64,000 bases of DNA from Actinomadura xylanilytica (GTDB lineage Bacteria > Actinomycetota > Actinomycetes > Streptosporangiales > Streptosporangiaceae), in contig NZ_JASNWE010000001.1 in the NCBI RefSeq assembly GCF_030283145.1, positions 1,673,751-1,737,750 on the forward strand, given 5' to 3'. The position numbers were made by a program, and so were the translations under genes. The notes beneath the pieces are model-generated. The model was not told the DNA's origin, did no database searches, and worked only from the letters and a program-made list of their open reading frames with translations. This document shows, piece by piece, positions 1 to 8,329 of this stretch (positions within the stretch are counted from its first letter, which is position 1; every line of letters begins with the position of its first letter).

Positions 1-1822
1 GCTCGGCGAGGGTGTCGCCGGCGATCTCCTGGGACGCGATGTTGTCGACGAACAGCTCGGGCCCGGCCTGCGGCAGCCGGTCGACGAACCGCGCGGCGTG
101 GTCGAACAGCGCGACGACCGCGTCGAGGTCGCGGTCGGCCGCCGCGCCCCGGGTGCCGCCCTTGACGCTCTGCTCCAGCAGCGCGTCGGCCTGGCCGCTC
201 TCCTGCCACACCGCCCACAGGACGTCCTCGGCGGTGCCCTTCCCGGCCGCGTCCCGGGCGACCTCGATCAGGTGCCCGACCCGTTCGGCGGGGGCGCGCA
301 CCTTCTCGTGGACGAGCGCGAGCTCGCGCGGGTCGTCGATCGCGGCGACCATCAGCTCGTCGAGCTGCCGGTGCCCGCCGGACAGGTCCTCCAGGTCGCG
401 CAGGGCCCGTTTGAGGCGCCGCATCGCCAGCGCGTCGGCGCCGCCGAGCGGGCCGGTGAGCAGGTCCTCGGCGACGACCTCGTCCAGGTGGCCCTTCTTC
501 AGCGCGGCGCGCAGCAGCACCAGGATCGGCCGGACGGCCGGTTCGGCGATCAGCGGCACCTCGTCGCCCGCGACGACGACCGGGACGCCGGCCTGCGCGA
601 GCGCGCGGCGCAGCACCGGCACCTGCCGGACCGCGCTGCGCACCAGCACCGCCATCCGCGACCACGGCACGCCGTCGAGCAGGTGCGCGCGGCGCAGCTC
701 GTCGGCGACGAGCGCGGACTCCTGACTCTCGGAGTCGGCGATGACGGCCCTGACCTCGCCCTCCTCGACCCCCTCCGGGTGGCCGAGCGCGCGGTGCTCG
801 GCGGCGAGCGGGCCCGCCGTGAGGCGGCGCGCGATGCGGCGGGACGCGGCGAGGATCTCCGGGCCCATCCGGCGGCAGGTGCGCAGCGCCACCACCGGCG
901 CCGGATCGCCGCGCAGGGTCGGGAACCGCTCGGGGAACCCGAGGATGCCGCGCACGTCGGCGCCCCGGAACCCGTAGATCGACTGGTCCGGGTCGCCGAC
1001 CACGACCAGGTCGCGGCCCTCCCCCGCCAGCCGCCGCAGCAGCTCCTCCTGGGCCGGGTCGGTGTCCTGGTACTCGTCCACGAACACCGCGTCGTAGGCG
1101 TCGCGCTCGCGGACCCGCGCGGCCTCGTCGGTGAGCGTCCCCGCGGCCATGTGGATCAGCTCGGCGTAGTCGTAGGTCGGGACGGGGTCGAGCGAGAACC
1201 GGTCGGCGTACCGGTCCATGAACGTGCCGATCGCGGGCCAGTCGTCGCGGCCCCGCGTCCGGCCGAGGCCGAACAGGTCCTCGGGCACGTACCCGCGTTC
1301 GGCGGCGCGCAGCGCGAAGTCGCGCAGCTCCTCGGCGAACCCGCGGGTCGCCAGCGCGGCCCGCAGCCGCTCGGGCCAGTCGCGGGCGCCGTCGGCCAGC
1401 TCGCCCTCCAGCAGCCGCCGCACCTCCAGGAGCTGCTCGGGCCCCGACAGCAGCCGCGGCGCCTGCTCCTCGTTCAGCACCGCGTCGCGTCTGAGCAGCG
1501 CGTAGGCGTACCCGTGGAACGTCAGCGCCAGCGGCGTGCGGGTGGTGCGGCGCAGCCGTCCGGTGATGCGCTCGCGGAGCTCGCCCGCGGCCTTGCGGCT
1601 GAAGGTGAGGACCAGCACCCGCTCGGGGTCGACGCCCCGGTTCTCGATCCGGTCGACGACCGCCTCGACGATCGTGGTGGTCTTGCCGGTGCCGGGACCG
1701 GCCAGCACCAGCATCGGCCCGCCGGCATGCTCGACGACCCGTCGCTGCTGCTCGTCGAGCACCGGCGGGACGGCCCGCGCGGGACCCGCGCGGCGCACGA
1801 GGCGATAGGAGGCTTGCGGCAC
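1..1822 (-). CDS. adnA: AdnA-like ATP-dependent helicase/nuclease subunit (C-terminus beyond the window)
   Basis: This is the N-terminal ~607 residues of a UvrD/Rep-type superfamily 1 helicase; the gene runs off the left edge. Visible motifs are Walker A (AGPGTGKTTT, about residues 41-50), motif Ia (LTFSRKAAGEL), motif II (VFVDEYQDTD) and motif III (VVGDPDQSIYGFRGA). Family knowledge: AdnA pairs with AdnB to resect double-strand breaks in actinobacteria and carries a C-terminal RecB-like nuclease, which would lie outside this window. Identification as AdnA rather than PcrA/UvrD rests on the YRLVR-type N-terminus and on neighbours (alkyltransferase-like gene, moeZ) that match the mycobacterial adnA locus. 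The start is uncertain: GTG at 1822 is used here, and an in-frame GTG at 1870 would add 16 residues. Neither has a strong ribosome binding site. Confidence 0.85.
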   Translation of the reverse strand, partial: MPQASYRLVRRAGPARAVPPVLDEQQRRVVEHAGGPMLVLAGPGTGKTTTIVEAVVDRIENRGVDPERVLVLTFSRKAAGELRERITGRLRRTTRTPLALTFHGYAYALLRRDAVLNEEQAPRLLSGPEQLLEVRRLLEGELADGARDWPERLRAALATRGFAEELRDFALRAAERGYVPEDLFGLGRTRGRDDWPAIGTFMDRYADRFSLDPVPTYDYAELIHMAAGTLTDEAARVRERDAYDAVFVDEYQDTDPAQEELLRRLAGEGRDLVVVGDPDQSIYGFRGADVRGILGFPERFPTLRGDPAPVVALRTCRRMGPEILAASRRIARRLTAGPLAAEHRALGHPEGVEEGEVRAVIADSESQESALVADELRRAHLLDGVPWSRMAVLVRSAVRQVPVLRRALAQAGVPVVVAGDEVPLIAEPAVRPILVLLRAALKKGHLDEVVAEDLLTGPLGGADALAMRRLKRALRDLEDLSGGHRQLDELMVAAIDDPRELALVHEKVRAPAERVGHLIEVARDAAGKGTAEDVLWAVWQESGQADALLEQSVKGGTRGAAADRDLDAVVALFDHAARFVDRLPQAGPELFVDNIASQEIAGDTLAE

Positions 1823-1984
1823 AACAGTCGATTCCAGCAGATCATCGGAGCTGGTCTGACCACATCGCACGCATGTCGCGGACGAAACCCCCGTGACCAC
1901 ACCGTCACCGCCGGTACCGCACGTCCCCGAACCCCTTGCTGAGGTGCGGTTTCAGCGCTCAGGTCAGGCGGCCCGCCCCAGCTC

Positions 1985-2314
1985 TCAGGTCGAGCCGTCC
2001 CAGCGCGCCCGCCGGATGTCGACGCGGCGGCCGTCCGGGCGCAGCGGCGTTCCCTCCGCGCGGTACTCCTCGTGCGCGCGGACCTCGTGCCCCGAGGCCG
2101 GGCTCCCGTCGGCGCGCACCACCCGCCACCACGGCACCCCGCCGCCATAGAGGGACATCACCCGTCCCACCTGGCGGGGCCCGCCGGTCCCGACCAGCTC
2201 GGCGATGTCACCGTAGGCCAGCACGCGGCCGGGCGGTATCCGTTCGACGGCGTCCAGGACCGCCTCGGCGTATTCGTCAGGTTCGGACTGCATCTGAGAA
2301 TTCTCGCGCTTCAC
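1985..2314 (-). CDS. Alkyltransferase-like protein (ATL, MGMT family)
   Basis: This 109-residue protein matches the DNA-binding domain of O6-alkylguanine-DNA alkyltransferases: RIPPGRVLAYGDIAELVG, then GGPRQVGRVMS, then the active-site region PWWRVV. The reactive Cys of the PCHRV motif is replaced by Trp. By family knowledge, such ATL proteins bind O6-alkylguanine lesions without removing the alkyl group and direct them to nucleotide excision repair. A GTG start at 2314 is used; ATG at 2293 (MQSEPDEY) is a credible alternative. It lies 31 bp after the mycosin stop and upstream of adnA on the same strand, so a repair-linked transcript is plausible. Confidence 0.85.
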   Translation of the reverse strand: MKRENSQMQSEPDEYAEAVLDAVERIPPGRVLAYGDIAELVGTGGPRQVGRVMSLYGGGVPWWRVVRADGSPASGHEVRAHEEYRAEGTPLRPDGRRVDIRRARWDGST

Positions 2315-2345
2315 AGGTGCCGCCGCTGCCGCTGCCGCTGCACGG

Positions 2346-3554
2346 TCACTCGTCGATGGACGGGCGGCGGCGGAACAGGTGGGCGATGGCGGCGACCAGG
2401 CCGATGCCCGACAGGACGCAGGTCGCGGCGTACGCGACGATGGGCCCGCCGGCCCGGTGCACGACCTGCACGGGACGGACCGCGTCCGTCCCGAACCGCC
2501 GCGCGGCGGGCAGCCCGGCCCCGGCGGTGCGGACCCCCGCGAGGCGGTCGGACTCGGTGAGCGCGGCGAGCGCGTCGGCGCGGCCGAAGCCGACGCCGAG
2601 GTCGTAGCCGCGGGCCGGACGGCCCCGGGCCCCTCCCACGATGGCCTGGGCGACCAGCGCGGGCGCCAGCCCGGGGTGGCGGGACCGGACCAGCGCGGCG
2701 ATGCCGGACACGAACGCCGTCGCGGGACTGGTCCCGTCGCCGATCCAGTACCGCGACCCCGGCCCGGCGCCGATGATCTGCACGCCGGGCGCCGACACCA
2801 CCACGGCGGAGTTCCGGTTGGAGAAGCCCGCGTGCCGTCCGGCCGAGTCGACCGCCGCGACGGAGATCACACCGGGGAACGAGGCCGGATAGGAGTACTC
2901 GGTGTGCCCGCCGCGCCGCGCCGGGCGGTCGGCGCCGCCGTTGCCCGCCGCGGCGACCACCACCACGTTGCGGCGGATCGCGTCGGCGACCGCCTCGCGT
3001 TCGCGGCGGGTCGGGTACGAGCGGCCGAGCGACAGGTTGACGACGTCGGCGCCGTGGTCGACCGCGTAGCGGATGCCCTGGGCGATGGTGCCCTCGTAGC
3101 GCTCGTCCTCGGTGAACGCCGCGAACCCGGGCTCGTCCCGCTCCAGGATCACCCGCAGCGACAGCAGCCGGGCCTCGGGCGCGACGCCGAGCATCCCGGC
3201 GGTGCCGCCGGGGCCGTGGCCGTGCCCGGCGATGATCGAGGCCATGTTGGTGCCGTGCAGCCGCTTGGGCGCGACCCCCGGCGGGTTGGCGCCCTCGGTG
3301 TAGTCGGGGCCGGACGTGACCGAGCCCGCCAGGTCGGCCTGCGCCGGGTCGACGCCCGAGTCCAGCACGGCGACGGTCACGCCGCGTCCCTCGGCGAGGT
3401 CCCACGCGCGGGGCACGTTCAGCGACTCCAGGACGGGCGTCATCGCGTCCCGCACCTGATCGGCGCGGGCGGGCCGGGCGGACGGTCCGAACACGGCGGG
3501 GACCGCGAACAGGACAGCGCCGAGGGCGGCCATCAGCCCGCGCGCGGTCAGCAC
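2346..3554 (-). CDS. Mycosin-like membrane-anchored subtilase (copy 1)
   Basis: A 402-residue S8 serine protease of the type VII secretion-associated mycosin type. It has an N-terminal signal segment (about residues 5-25, then ARPARA). The catalytic residues appear as Asp65 (VAVLDSGVDP), His100 (LHGTNMASIIAGHG) and Ser276 (DGTSPATAF), with oxyanion Asn205 (AAAGNGG). A transmembrane helix near residues 371-395 is followed by RRR, so the protease domain should face the outside. The GTG start overlaps the stop of the upstream partner gene by 7 bp (GTGCTGA), which implies translational coupling. No ESX core genes (eccB, eccC, eccD, eccE or esx) are in the window. The substrate is unknown. The gene is a paralogue of 4403-5713. 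Confidence 0.88.
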   Translation of the reverse strand: MLTARGLMAALGAVLFAVPAVFGPSARPARADQVRDAMTPVLESLNVPRAWDLAEGRGVTVAVLDSGVDPAQADLAGSVTSGPDYTEGANPPGVAPKRLHGTNMASIIAGHGHGPGGTAGMLGVAPEARLLSLRVILERDEPGFAAFTEDERYEGTIAQGIRYAVDHGADVVNLSLGRSYPTRREREAVADAIRRNVVVVAAAGNGGADRPARRGGHTEYSYPASFPGVISVAAVDSAGRHAGFSNRNSAVVVSAPGVQIIGAGPGSRYWIGDGTSPATAFVSGIAALVRSRHPGLAPALVAQAIVGGARGRPARGYDLGVGFGRADALAALTESDRLAGVRTAGAGLPAARRFGTDAVRPVQVVHRAGGPIVAYAATCVLSGIGLVAAIAHLFRRRPSIDE

Positions 3555-4309
3555 GACCAGTCCGGGGTGTCGCAGCGGACCGGCGCGGCGGCGGTGAGCG
3601 GGCGCAGGACGCCCTCGACGAGCTGCGGGCCGAGGGCGGGCAGGTCCGGCTGCTGCTGCCCGGCGCGCAGGGCGGGGCGTCCGTCCGCGTAGCCGACCGT
3701 CGCGGCGACCACGTACGGGCCGTGCTGCGCCACGGCGGCGGACTGCCGGGCCGCGTCACCGAAGCGGGCCGTCACCGAGCCCGGGAAGGGGACCGCGCGC
3801 AGCCCGGGACGCGGCGAGCCCCTCGGGAACCAGGGGACGACCGCGCGCGCCGCCACCTCGTCCGGGAGGACCACCACGGCGACCGTCACCGCGAGCCCCT
3901 GCGGCTGGTCGAGGTAGGTGGCGCGGAGCACCGCACGGCAGCCGCGGACGTCGAGGGAAGCGCCGAGCCGCTGGTCGACGGCCGTGCCGCACCGGGTGTC
4001 GGTATCGATCCCGACGCGGCGCGCGGTCTCGGCGGACCCCTGGTCGAGGGTGTAGGGGATCTCCGCGGGGAAGACGCGCCCGGAGGGCCACGCCTGATAG
4101 CGGCGGGCCACCTCCGCGGACACCGCGGCGGCCCGTTCCGGACGGCTCGGGTCACGGGTCAGCTCGGCGGCCAACCGCACCCCGGCGACGCTGAGCACCG
4201 TCGCGCATCCGGCGGCGGCCACCAGCGCGAGGGGCACCCGGCGTCCCCCGGCCCGTTCCCCGAGCGGCTCCCGACCGGCGTCCGGGGCTGAGATCTCGGC
4301 GCGCGACAC
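3548..4309 (-). CDS. Membrane-anchored partner protein of mycosin copy 1 (unknown family)
   Basis: I do not recognise a named family. The 253-residue protein has a short cytoplasmic N-terminus, one transmembrane helix (about residues 25-50) and a ~200-residue outside domain. That domain contains AEVARRYQAWPSGRVFP, a Cys-bearing stretch, GCRAVLRATY, and a C-terminal C-x6-C ending exactly at the stop (CDTPDWSC). All these elements recur in the product of 5707-6798, so the two are paralogues, each paired with its own mycosin. The downstream mycosin overlaps it by 7 bp. A chaperone, inhibitor or substrate-presenting role for the protease is inference from the pairing only. Confidence 0.75.
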   Translation of the reverse strand: MSRAEISAPDAGREPLGERAGGRRVPLALVAAAGCATVLSVAGVRLAAELTRDPSRPERAAAVSAEVARRYQAWPSGRVFPAEIPYTLDQGSAETARRVGIDTDTRCGTAVDQRLGASLDVRGCRAVLRATYLDQPQGLAVTVAVVVLPDEVAARAVVPWFPRGSPRPGLRAVPFPGSVTARFGDAARQSAAVAQHGPYVVAATVGYADGRPALRAGQQQPDLPALGPQLVEGVLRPLTAAAPVRCDTPDWSC

Positions 4310-4402
4310 GGGGCGGAGCGTAGCCGACAGACGATCAAGACACCGGACGCGGCCCGGGAGGTTGGTCAGGGGACGGCCCGGGGACGCGGCCCGGGGACAC
4401 GG

Positions 4403-5713
4403 TTAAGGGACGCGGGCGGTGGGGCGGGGGTGGCGGCGGGCGAAGACGACCGCGATCGTGACCGCCGCCGCGGCGCCGCCGATGCCGAGCACCAGCACCA
4501 CCGCGATCAGCGGGCGCACCCACACCGGACGGTCGATCACGTCGACCGGGCCCGGGGCGGATCCGAACCGCTGCGCGGCGGGCTTGCCGCCCCCGGCCGT
4601 CCCGGACGAGGTCAGCCCGTCCGCCGCGGCGAGCGCGCGCGGCGCGTTGACCTCGCCGAACCCGACCTCGGGGTCGTAGGTCCCGGCGGGCCCGTACCGG
4701 GTGCCGGCGATGAGCGCCTGGGCGACGAGGGCGGGCGGCAGCTTGGGGTGCCGGGCCCGGATCAGCGCGGCGATCCCCGAGACCAGCGCGCTGGAGTCGC
4801 TGGTGCCGTCGCTCATGTAGTACTTGCCGTCGGGGCCGCCCGCGGGCAGCCCGGCGCCCGGCGCGGACAGCAGCACCGAGTAGTTGCGGTTGGAGAACAT
4901 CGCGCGGCGGTGCCCCGGCTCGGTGGCCGCCACCGCGATCACGCCGGGGTAGGCGGCCGGGTAGGAGTAGGGCGCGAACCCGTCGGAGTCGAGCCGGCGC
5001 CCGCGGTCCCCGTCGTTGCCGACCGCCGAGACCACCACGACGCCCTTGCCGATGGCGTACCCGATCGCGGCCCGTTCGGCGGGCTCCTCCTCGTACTTGC
5101 CGAGGGAGAGGTTGATGACGTCGGCGCCGTGGTCGGCGGCGTAGCGGATCCCGCGCGCCACCGCGCCCTCGGCCTTGTCGGACGAGCGGTAGGCCCCGTA
5201 GCTCGCGTCCTCGCGCTCGCCGATCGCGCGGACGGCCAGGATGCGGGCCTGCGGGGCCATCCCGATGATCCCGTCACCGCCGCCCGGCCCGTGCCCGTGC
5301 CCGGCGATGAGCGAGGCCATGTTGGTGCCGTGCAGCCGGGCGGGCTTGGTGGCGCCGTCGACCTCCGCCAGCATGTTGGGTCCGCTGATGACCGATCCCC
5401 GGAGGTCGGCCTGGCGGGGGTCGACGCCGGAGTCGACCACCGCCACCGTCACCCCGGAGCCCTTGGTCGTCTGCCACGCGGTCTCCATCCCGAGCGTCCG
5501 CAGCATGGCGCTCTGCCGGTCCCGGACCTCGTCGGCCCGCGCCGGCGCGGCGGTCGCGAGCGGCAGGCCCGCCGCGACGGCCAGCGCGAGGAGAGCCCTG
5601 GCCGCCCCGACCCGGCGCCCCACGCCGGCACCACGGGGTCGGACAGCGGCGGCACGGGTGCGCCCGGAGAGGGCATCACGTCTGAGCGGTGCGTCGCGCA
5701 TCGGGGTCAGCAC
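4403..5713 (-). CDS. Mycosin-like membrane-anchored subtilase (copy 2)
   Basis: A 436-residue S8 protease paralogous to 2346-3554. Catalytic residues by motif are Asp94 (VAVVDSGVDP), His128 (LHGTNMASLIAGHG) and Ser305 (SDGTSDSSAL), with Asn233 (SAVGNDG). A hydrophobic N-terminal export segment (about 39-58) ends in APARA, and a C-terminal transmembrane helix (about 398-425) precedes ARRHPRP. The start is GTG at 5713, overlapping the upstream partner gene by 7 bp (GTGCTGA), the same junction as in copy 1; ATG at 5701 is an alternative. The frame stays open further upstream, but that part is antisense-like shadow of the partner gene. Both copies appear catalytically intact. Confidence 0.87.
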   Translation of the reverse strand: MLTPMRDAPLRRDALSGRTRAAAVRPRGAGVGRRVGAARALLALAVAAGLPLATAAPARADEVRDRQSAMLRTLGMETAWQTTKGSGVTVAVVDSGVDPRQADLRGSVISGPNMLAEVDGATKPARLHGTNMASLIAGHGHGPGGGDGIIGMAPQARILAVRAIGEREDASYGAYRSSDKAEGAVARGIRYAADHGADVINLSLGKYEEEPAERAAIGYAIGKGVVVVSAVGNDGDRGRRLDSDGFAPYSYPAAYPGVIAVAATEPGHRRAMFSNRNYSVLLSAPGAGLPAGGPDGKYYMSDGTSDSSALVSGIAALIRARHPKLPPALVAQALIAGTRYGPAGTYDPEVGFGEVNAPRALAAADGLTSSGTAGGGKPAAQRFGSAPGPVDVIDRPVWVRPLIAVVLVLGIGGAAAAVTIAVVFARRHPRPTARVP

Positions 5714-6798
5714 CGCCACTCGCGGCTGGAGCAGTCGGGCAGGGACCGCATCGACAGGGACCGCGCGATCGTGTGCGCGATCTGCGGCGCGAGGGTGAAC
5801 GGGTCGGCGGGCCGGTCCTTCTTGATCGCGGCGGCCGGACGCCCGTCGGCCTGGCCTGAAGTGGTCAGCAGCACGTACGGGCCGCCGCGGTCGGCGGTGC
5901 GGGCCTGCCGGGCGGCGTCGGCGAACCGGCCGGACGCGGTGCCGGGGAAGGCGGCGGCGCGCAGCGCGGGCCGCACTCCGCCGGACTGCTCGGGCTCCCG
6001 CGCGCCGGGAGTCTCCTGGTAGGCGCGGTCGGCGCGCCACGGATCGGGGAAGGCCACCACGCCCACCGTGACCACGACCCCCTCGAGGTGGTCGGTGTAG
6101 GTGGCGCGCAGCACGGCGCGGCAGCCGTGCTTGCGCAGCGTCGCGGCGAGCTCGGCGTCGACGGCGTCCTCGCAGGTGGTGGAGGCGGCGATCCCGGTGC
6201 GGGTGGCGAACTCCCCGTCCCCGTCCTCCGGCTTGTAGGAGAGCCTGTCGGGGAAGATCCGGTCGGCGGGCCACGCCTGCCAGCGCCGCGCCACCTCGGC
6301 GTTCGCGGCGCGTTGCAGCTCGGCGTTGGTCGGCTCGCGGTGCAGGCTCGCCCACGCCCCGGTGAGCGAGACGGCGCTCAGCAGCAGGTAGCAGCAGCCG
6401 AGCACGAGCGCGACGACCATCCACTGGCGGCTGCGCAGCCCCAGCACCGTGACCCGCCCGGACGCGGCGTCCGGGCCGCCCGCCATCGGCGCGCCCGGGT
6501 GACCGGGCGGCGGGCCCGGCCGCCACTGCTGCGACTCCGGCCGCCACCCCTGCTGCTCCGGCGACCAGCCGGAATGTCCCGGAGGACGGCTCTGCTGCTC
6601 CGGTGGCCACCCTCGCTGCTCCGGCGGCCGGCCCTGCTGCTCTGGCGGCCAGCCTTGTGGGCCTGTTCGCCCAGGTAGGGGGCTTGGTTGAACGGCCGAC
6701 GGGTCTGGTGGACCGGTCGGCCTGCCAGGCGGCGGGCCCGATGGACCGGCGGGCGGTCCCGGTGAGGGCGGCTGTTGTGAGGGGGGCTGGAACGCCAC
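5707..6798 (-). CDS. Membrane-anchored, proline-rich partner protein of mycosin copy 2
   Basis: This 363-residue paralogue of 3548-4309 has a long Pro/Gln/Gly cytoplasmic N-terminus with PPEQQG-like repeats (about residues 48-94), one transmembrane helix (about 125-149), and the shared outside domain: AEVARRWQAWPADRIFP, then GCRAVLRATY, then a terminal C-x6-C (CSSREWRC) at the stop. The start chosen is GTG at 6798, because a TAATCT -10-like hexamer sits at 6812-6807 and would place transcription start at about the GTG (a leaderless mRNA). The in-frame TTG at 6807 overlaps that hexamer. It is the first gene of the mycosin operon. Function is unknown. Confidence 0.72.
   Translation of the reverse strand: MAFQPPSQQPPSPGPPAGPSGPPPGRPTGPPDPSAVQPSPLPGRTGPQGWPPEQQGRPPEQRGWPPEQQSRPPGHSGWSPEQQGWRPESQQWRPGPPPGHPGAPMAGGPDAASGRVTVLGLRSRQWMVVALVLGCCYLLLSAVSLTGAWASLHREPTNAELQRAANAEVARRWQAWPADRIFPDRLSYKPEDGDGEFATRTGIAASTTCEDAVDAELAATLRKHGCRAVLRATYTDHLEGVVVTVGVVAFPDPWRADRAYQETPGAREPEQSGGVRPALRAAAFPGTASGRFADAARQARTADRGGPYVLLTTSGQADGRPAAAIKKDRPADPFTLAPQIAHTIARSLSMRSLPDCSSREWRC
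6517..6657 (-). repeat. Codon repeats encoding PPEQQG-type hexapeptides
   Basis: About eight imperfect 18-21 bp units encode W/R-P-P-E-Q-Q-G/S repeats in the cytoplasmic tail of the 363-residue partner protein. The copies are degenerate at both DNA and protein level. The sister protein at 3548-4309 lacks this tail. Confidence 0.7.
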
Positions 6799-6806
6799 AA
6801 CCGTCA

Positions 6807-6828
6807 AGATTAGCTGTGGTTCACCACA
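6807..6828 (-). promoter_or_regulatory. Putative leaderless promoter with overlapping inverted repeat
   Basis: On the minus strand a -10-like TAATCT (6812-6807) is followed 8 nt later by the GTG at 6798. Immediately upstream is a perfect 6-bp inverted repeat, TGTGGT-TC-ACCACA (6815-6828), which would lie in the promoter spacer where a repressor could act. The binding protein is unknown. The region 6829-7085 separates this operon from divergent moeZ and shows no other clear element. Confidence 0.45.
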
Positions 6829-7085
6829 TTCCGCCCTGCCCGCCGGTAAGACACCGGCCAGGGACCGGGGCGCTCGGCGCTACGGGCGGAAGCCGTTCCG
6901 CATCCGCCCGGCCTCCTCGTGGATCCGCGTCTCGGTCTTCCATTCCTGCGGACGTAGGGGCTGACGTGGGCGTTCGACGGTCCGGGGTTCGGGGAATTCC
7001 GGGGGGCATGGCAAGGTTGTGCGGTGAAGGGACGATGGCGTCCGCCCCCCCGAACCAGCCGAGCGTCAGCACAGGAGCACTCACC

Positions 7086-8267
7086 GTGTCGTTGCCACCT
7101 CTGGTCGAGCCCGCAGCGGAGCTCACCCGTGACGAGGTCAATCGTTACTCGCGGCATTTGATCATCCCCGATGTGGGCATGGCCGGGCAGAAGCGTCTCA
7201 AGAACGCCAGGGTCCTGGTCGTGGGCGCCGGCGGGCTCGGCTCGCCCGCGCTGATGTACCTGGCCGCGGCGGGCGTCGGCACGCTCGGGGTCATCGACTT
7301 CGACATCGTCGACGAGTCCAACCTCCAGCGCCAGGTCATCCACCGCCAGTCCTCGCTCGGCAAGCCCAAGGCCGAGTCGGCGGCGGACGCGGTCCGCGAG
7401 ATCAACCCGCTGATCGAGGTGGTGGTGCACAACACCGCGCTCGACCGCGACAACATCATGGACATCTTCGGCGGCTACGACCTCATCGTCGACGGCACCG
7501 ACAACTTCGCCACCCGGTACATGGTCAACGACGCGGCGGTGCTGCTCGGCAAGCCGTACGTGTGGGGCTCGATCTACCGCTTCGACGGGCAGGCGTCGGT
7601 GTTCTGGGCCGAGCACGGCCCCTGCTACCGCTGCCTCTACCCCGAGCCGCCGCCCCCCGGCATGGTCCCCTCGTGCGCCGAGGGCGGGGTGCTCGGCGTG
7701 CTGTGCGCCTCGATCGGCTCGATCCAGGTGAACGAGGCGATCAAGCTGCTGGCCGGCATCGGCGAGCCGCTGGTCGGCCGGCTGATGATCTACGACGCGC
7801 TGGAGATGACCTACCGGCAGGTCAAGGTCCGCAAGGACCCCGAGTGCCCGCTGTGCGGCAAGAACCCGACGCAGACCGAGCTGCTGGAGGACTACGAGGC
7901 GTTCTGCGGCGCGGTGTCGGAGGAGGCCACCGAGGCCGCCAAGGACTCCACCATCTCGGTGGTCGACCTCAAGGCGATGCAGGACCGCGGCGACGGCATC
8001 TTCCTGGTGGACGTGCGCGAGCCCAACGAGTACGAGATCGTCTCGATCCCGGGCGCCACGCTGATCCCCAAGGGCGAGTTCCTCAACGGCTCGGCTCTCC
8101 CCCGGCTGCCGCAGGACAAGAAGATCGTCCTGCACTGCAAGTCGGGCGTGCGCAGCGCCGAGGCGCTGGCCGTGGTGAAGGGCGCCGGGTTCGGCGACGC
8201 CGTGCACGTCGGCGGCGGCGTGCTGGCGTGGGTCAACCAGATCGACCCGAGCCTGCCGTCCTACTGA
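7086..8267 (+). CDS. moeZ: MoeZ-type adenylyltransferase/sulfurtransferase
   Basis: This 393-residue, two-domain protein has an E1/ThiF-like domain with the nucleotide loop VVGAGGLGSP, a metal-binding pair of CxxC motifs (CYRC and CPLC), and a C-terminal rhodanese domain with LHCKSGVRS (active-site Cys351). Family knowledge: MoeZ adenylates the C-terminal Gly of small sulfur carriers such as CysO, MoaD and ThiS and converts it to a thiocarboxylate for cysteine, molybdopterin, thiamine and some antibiotic pathways. The start is GTG at 7086, preceded by AGGAG (7072-7076); it gives the family-typical beginning SLPPLVEPAAELT and the usual length of about 392. An upstream in-frame ATG at 7035 is less likely. 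No carrier gene is adjacent. Confidence 0.93.
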   Translation: MSLPPLVEPAAELTRDEVNRYSRHLIIPDVGMAGQKRLKNARVLVVGAGGLGSPALMYLAAAGVGTLGVIDFDIVDESNLQRQVIHRQSSLGKPKAESAADAVREINPLIEVVVHNTALDRDNIMDIFGGYDLIVDGTDNFATRYMVNDAAVLLGKPYVWGSIYRFDGQASVFWAEHGPCYRCLYPEPPPPGMVPSCAEGGVLGVLCASIGSIQVNEAIKLLAGIGEPLVGRLMIYDALEMTYRQVKVRKDPECPLCGKNPTQTELLEDYEAFCGAVSEEATEAAKDSTISVVDLKAMQDRGDGIFLVDVREPNEYEIVSIPGATLIPKGEFLNGSALPRLPQDKKIVLHCKSGVRSAEALAVVKGAGFGDAVHVGGGVLAWVNQIDPSLPSY

Positions 8268-8289
8268 CGCGCTGAACACTCCGAACATC

Positions 8290-8329
8290 CCGGACGCCCC
8301 GGGCCGCACCCGCGGCCCGGGGCGTCCGG
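8290..8329 (+). terminator. Rho-independent-like hairpin after moeZ
   Basis: A perfect 18-bp stem (8290-8307 pairs with 8312-8329) with the 4-nt loop ACCC lies 22 bp after the moeZ stop. It has no T-run, as is common for actinomycete terminators. The stem is almost pure GC and symmetric, so it could stop transcription from either side. Confidence 0.75.

Noticed and set aside
98..1942. A 614-codon open frame on the plus strand opposite adnA
   Set aside because: The protein is low-complexity Arg/Gly/Ala-rich and lacks motifs; the opposite strand encodes all UvrD motifs in order. High GC makes such antisense frames common.
1985..2314. Functional O6-methylguanine methyltransferase
   Set aside because: The acceptor Cys of PCHRV is Trp (PWWRVV), so transfer of the alkyl group is not possible.
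4403..6610. One 735-codon minus frame running through the upstream partner gene into mycosin copy 2
   Set aside because: The first ~300 codons are shadow of the partner gene in another frame; mycosin begins at GTG 5713 with the same 7-bp overlap as in copy 1.
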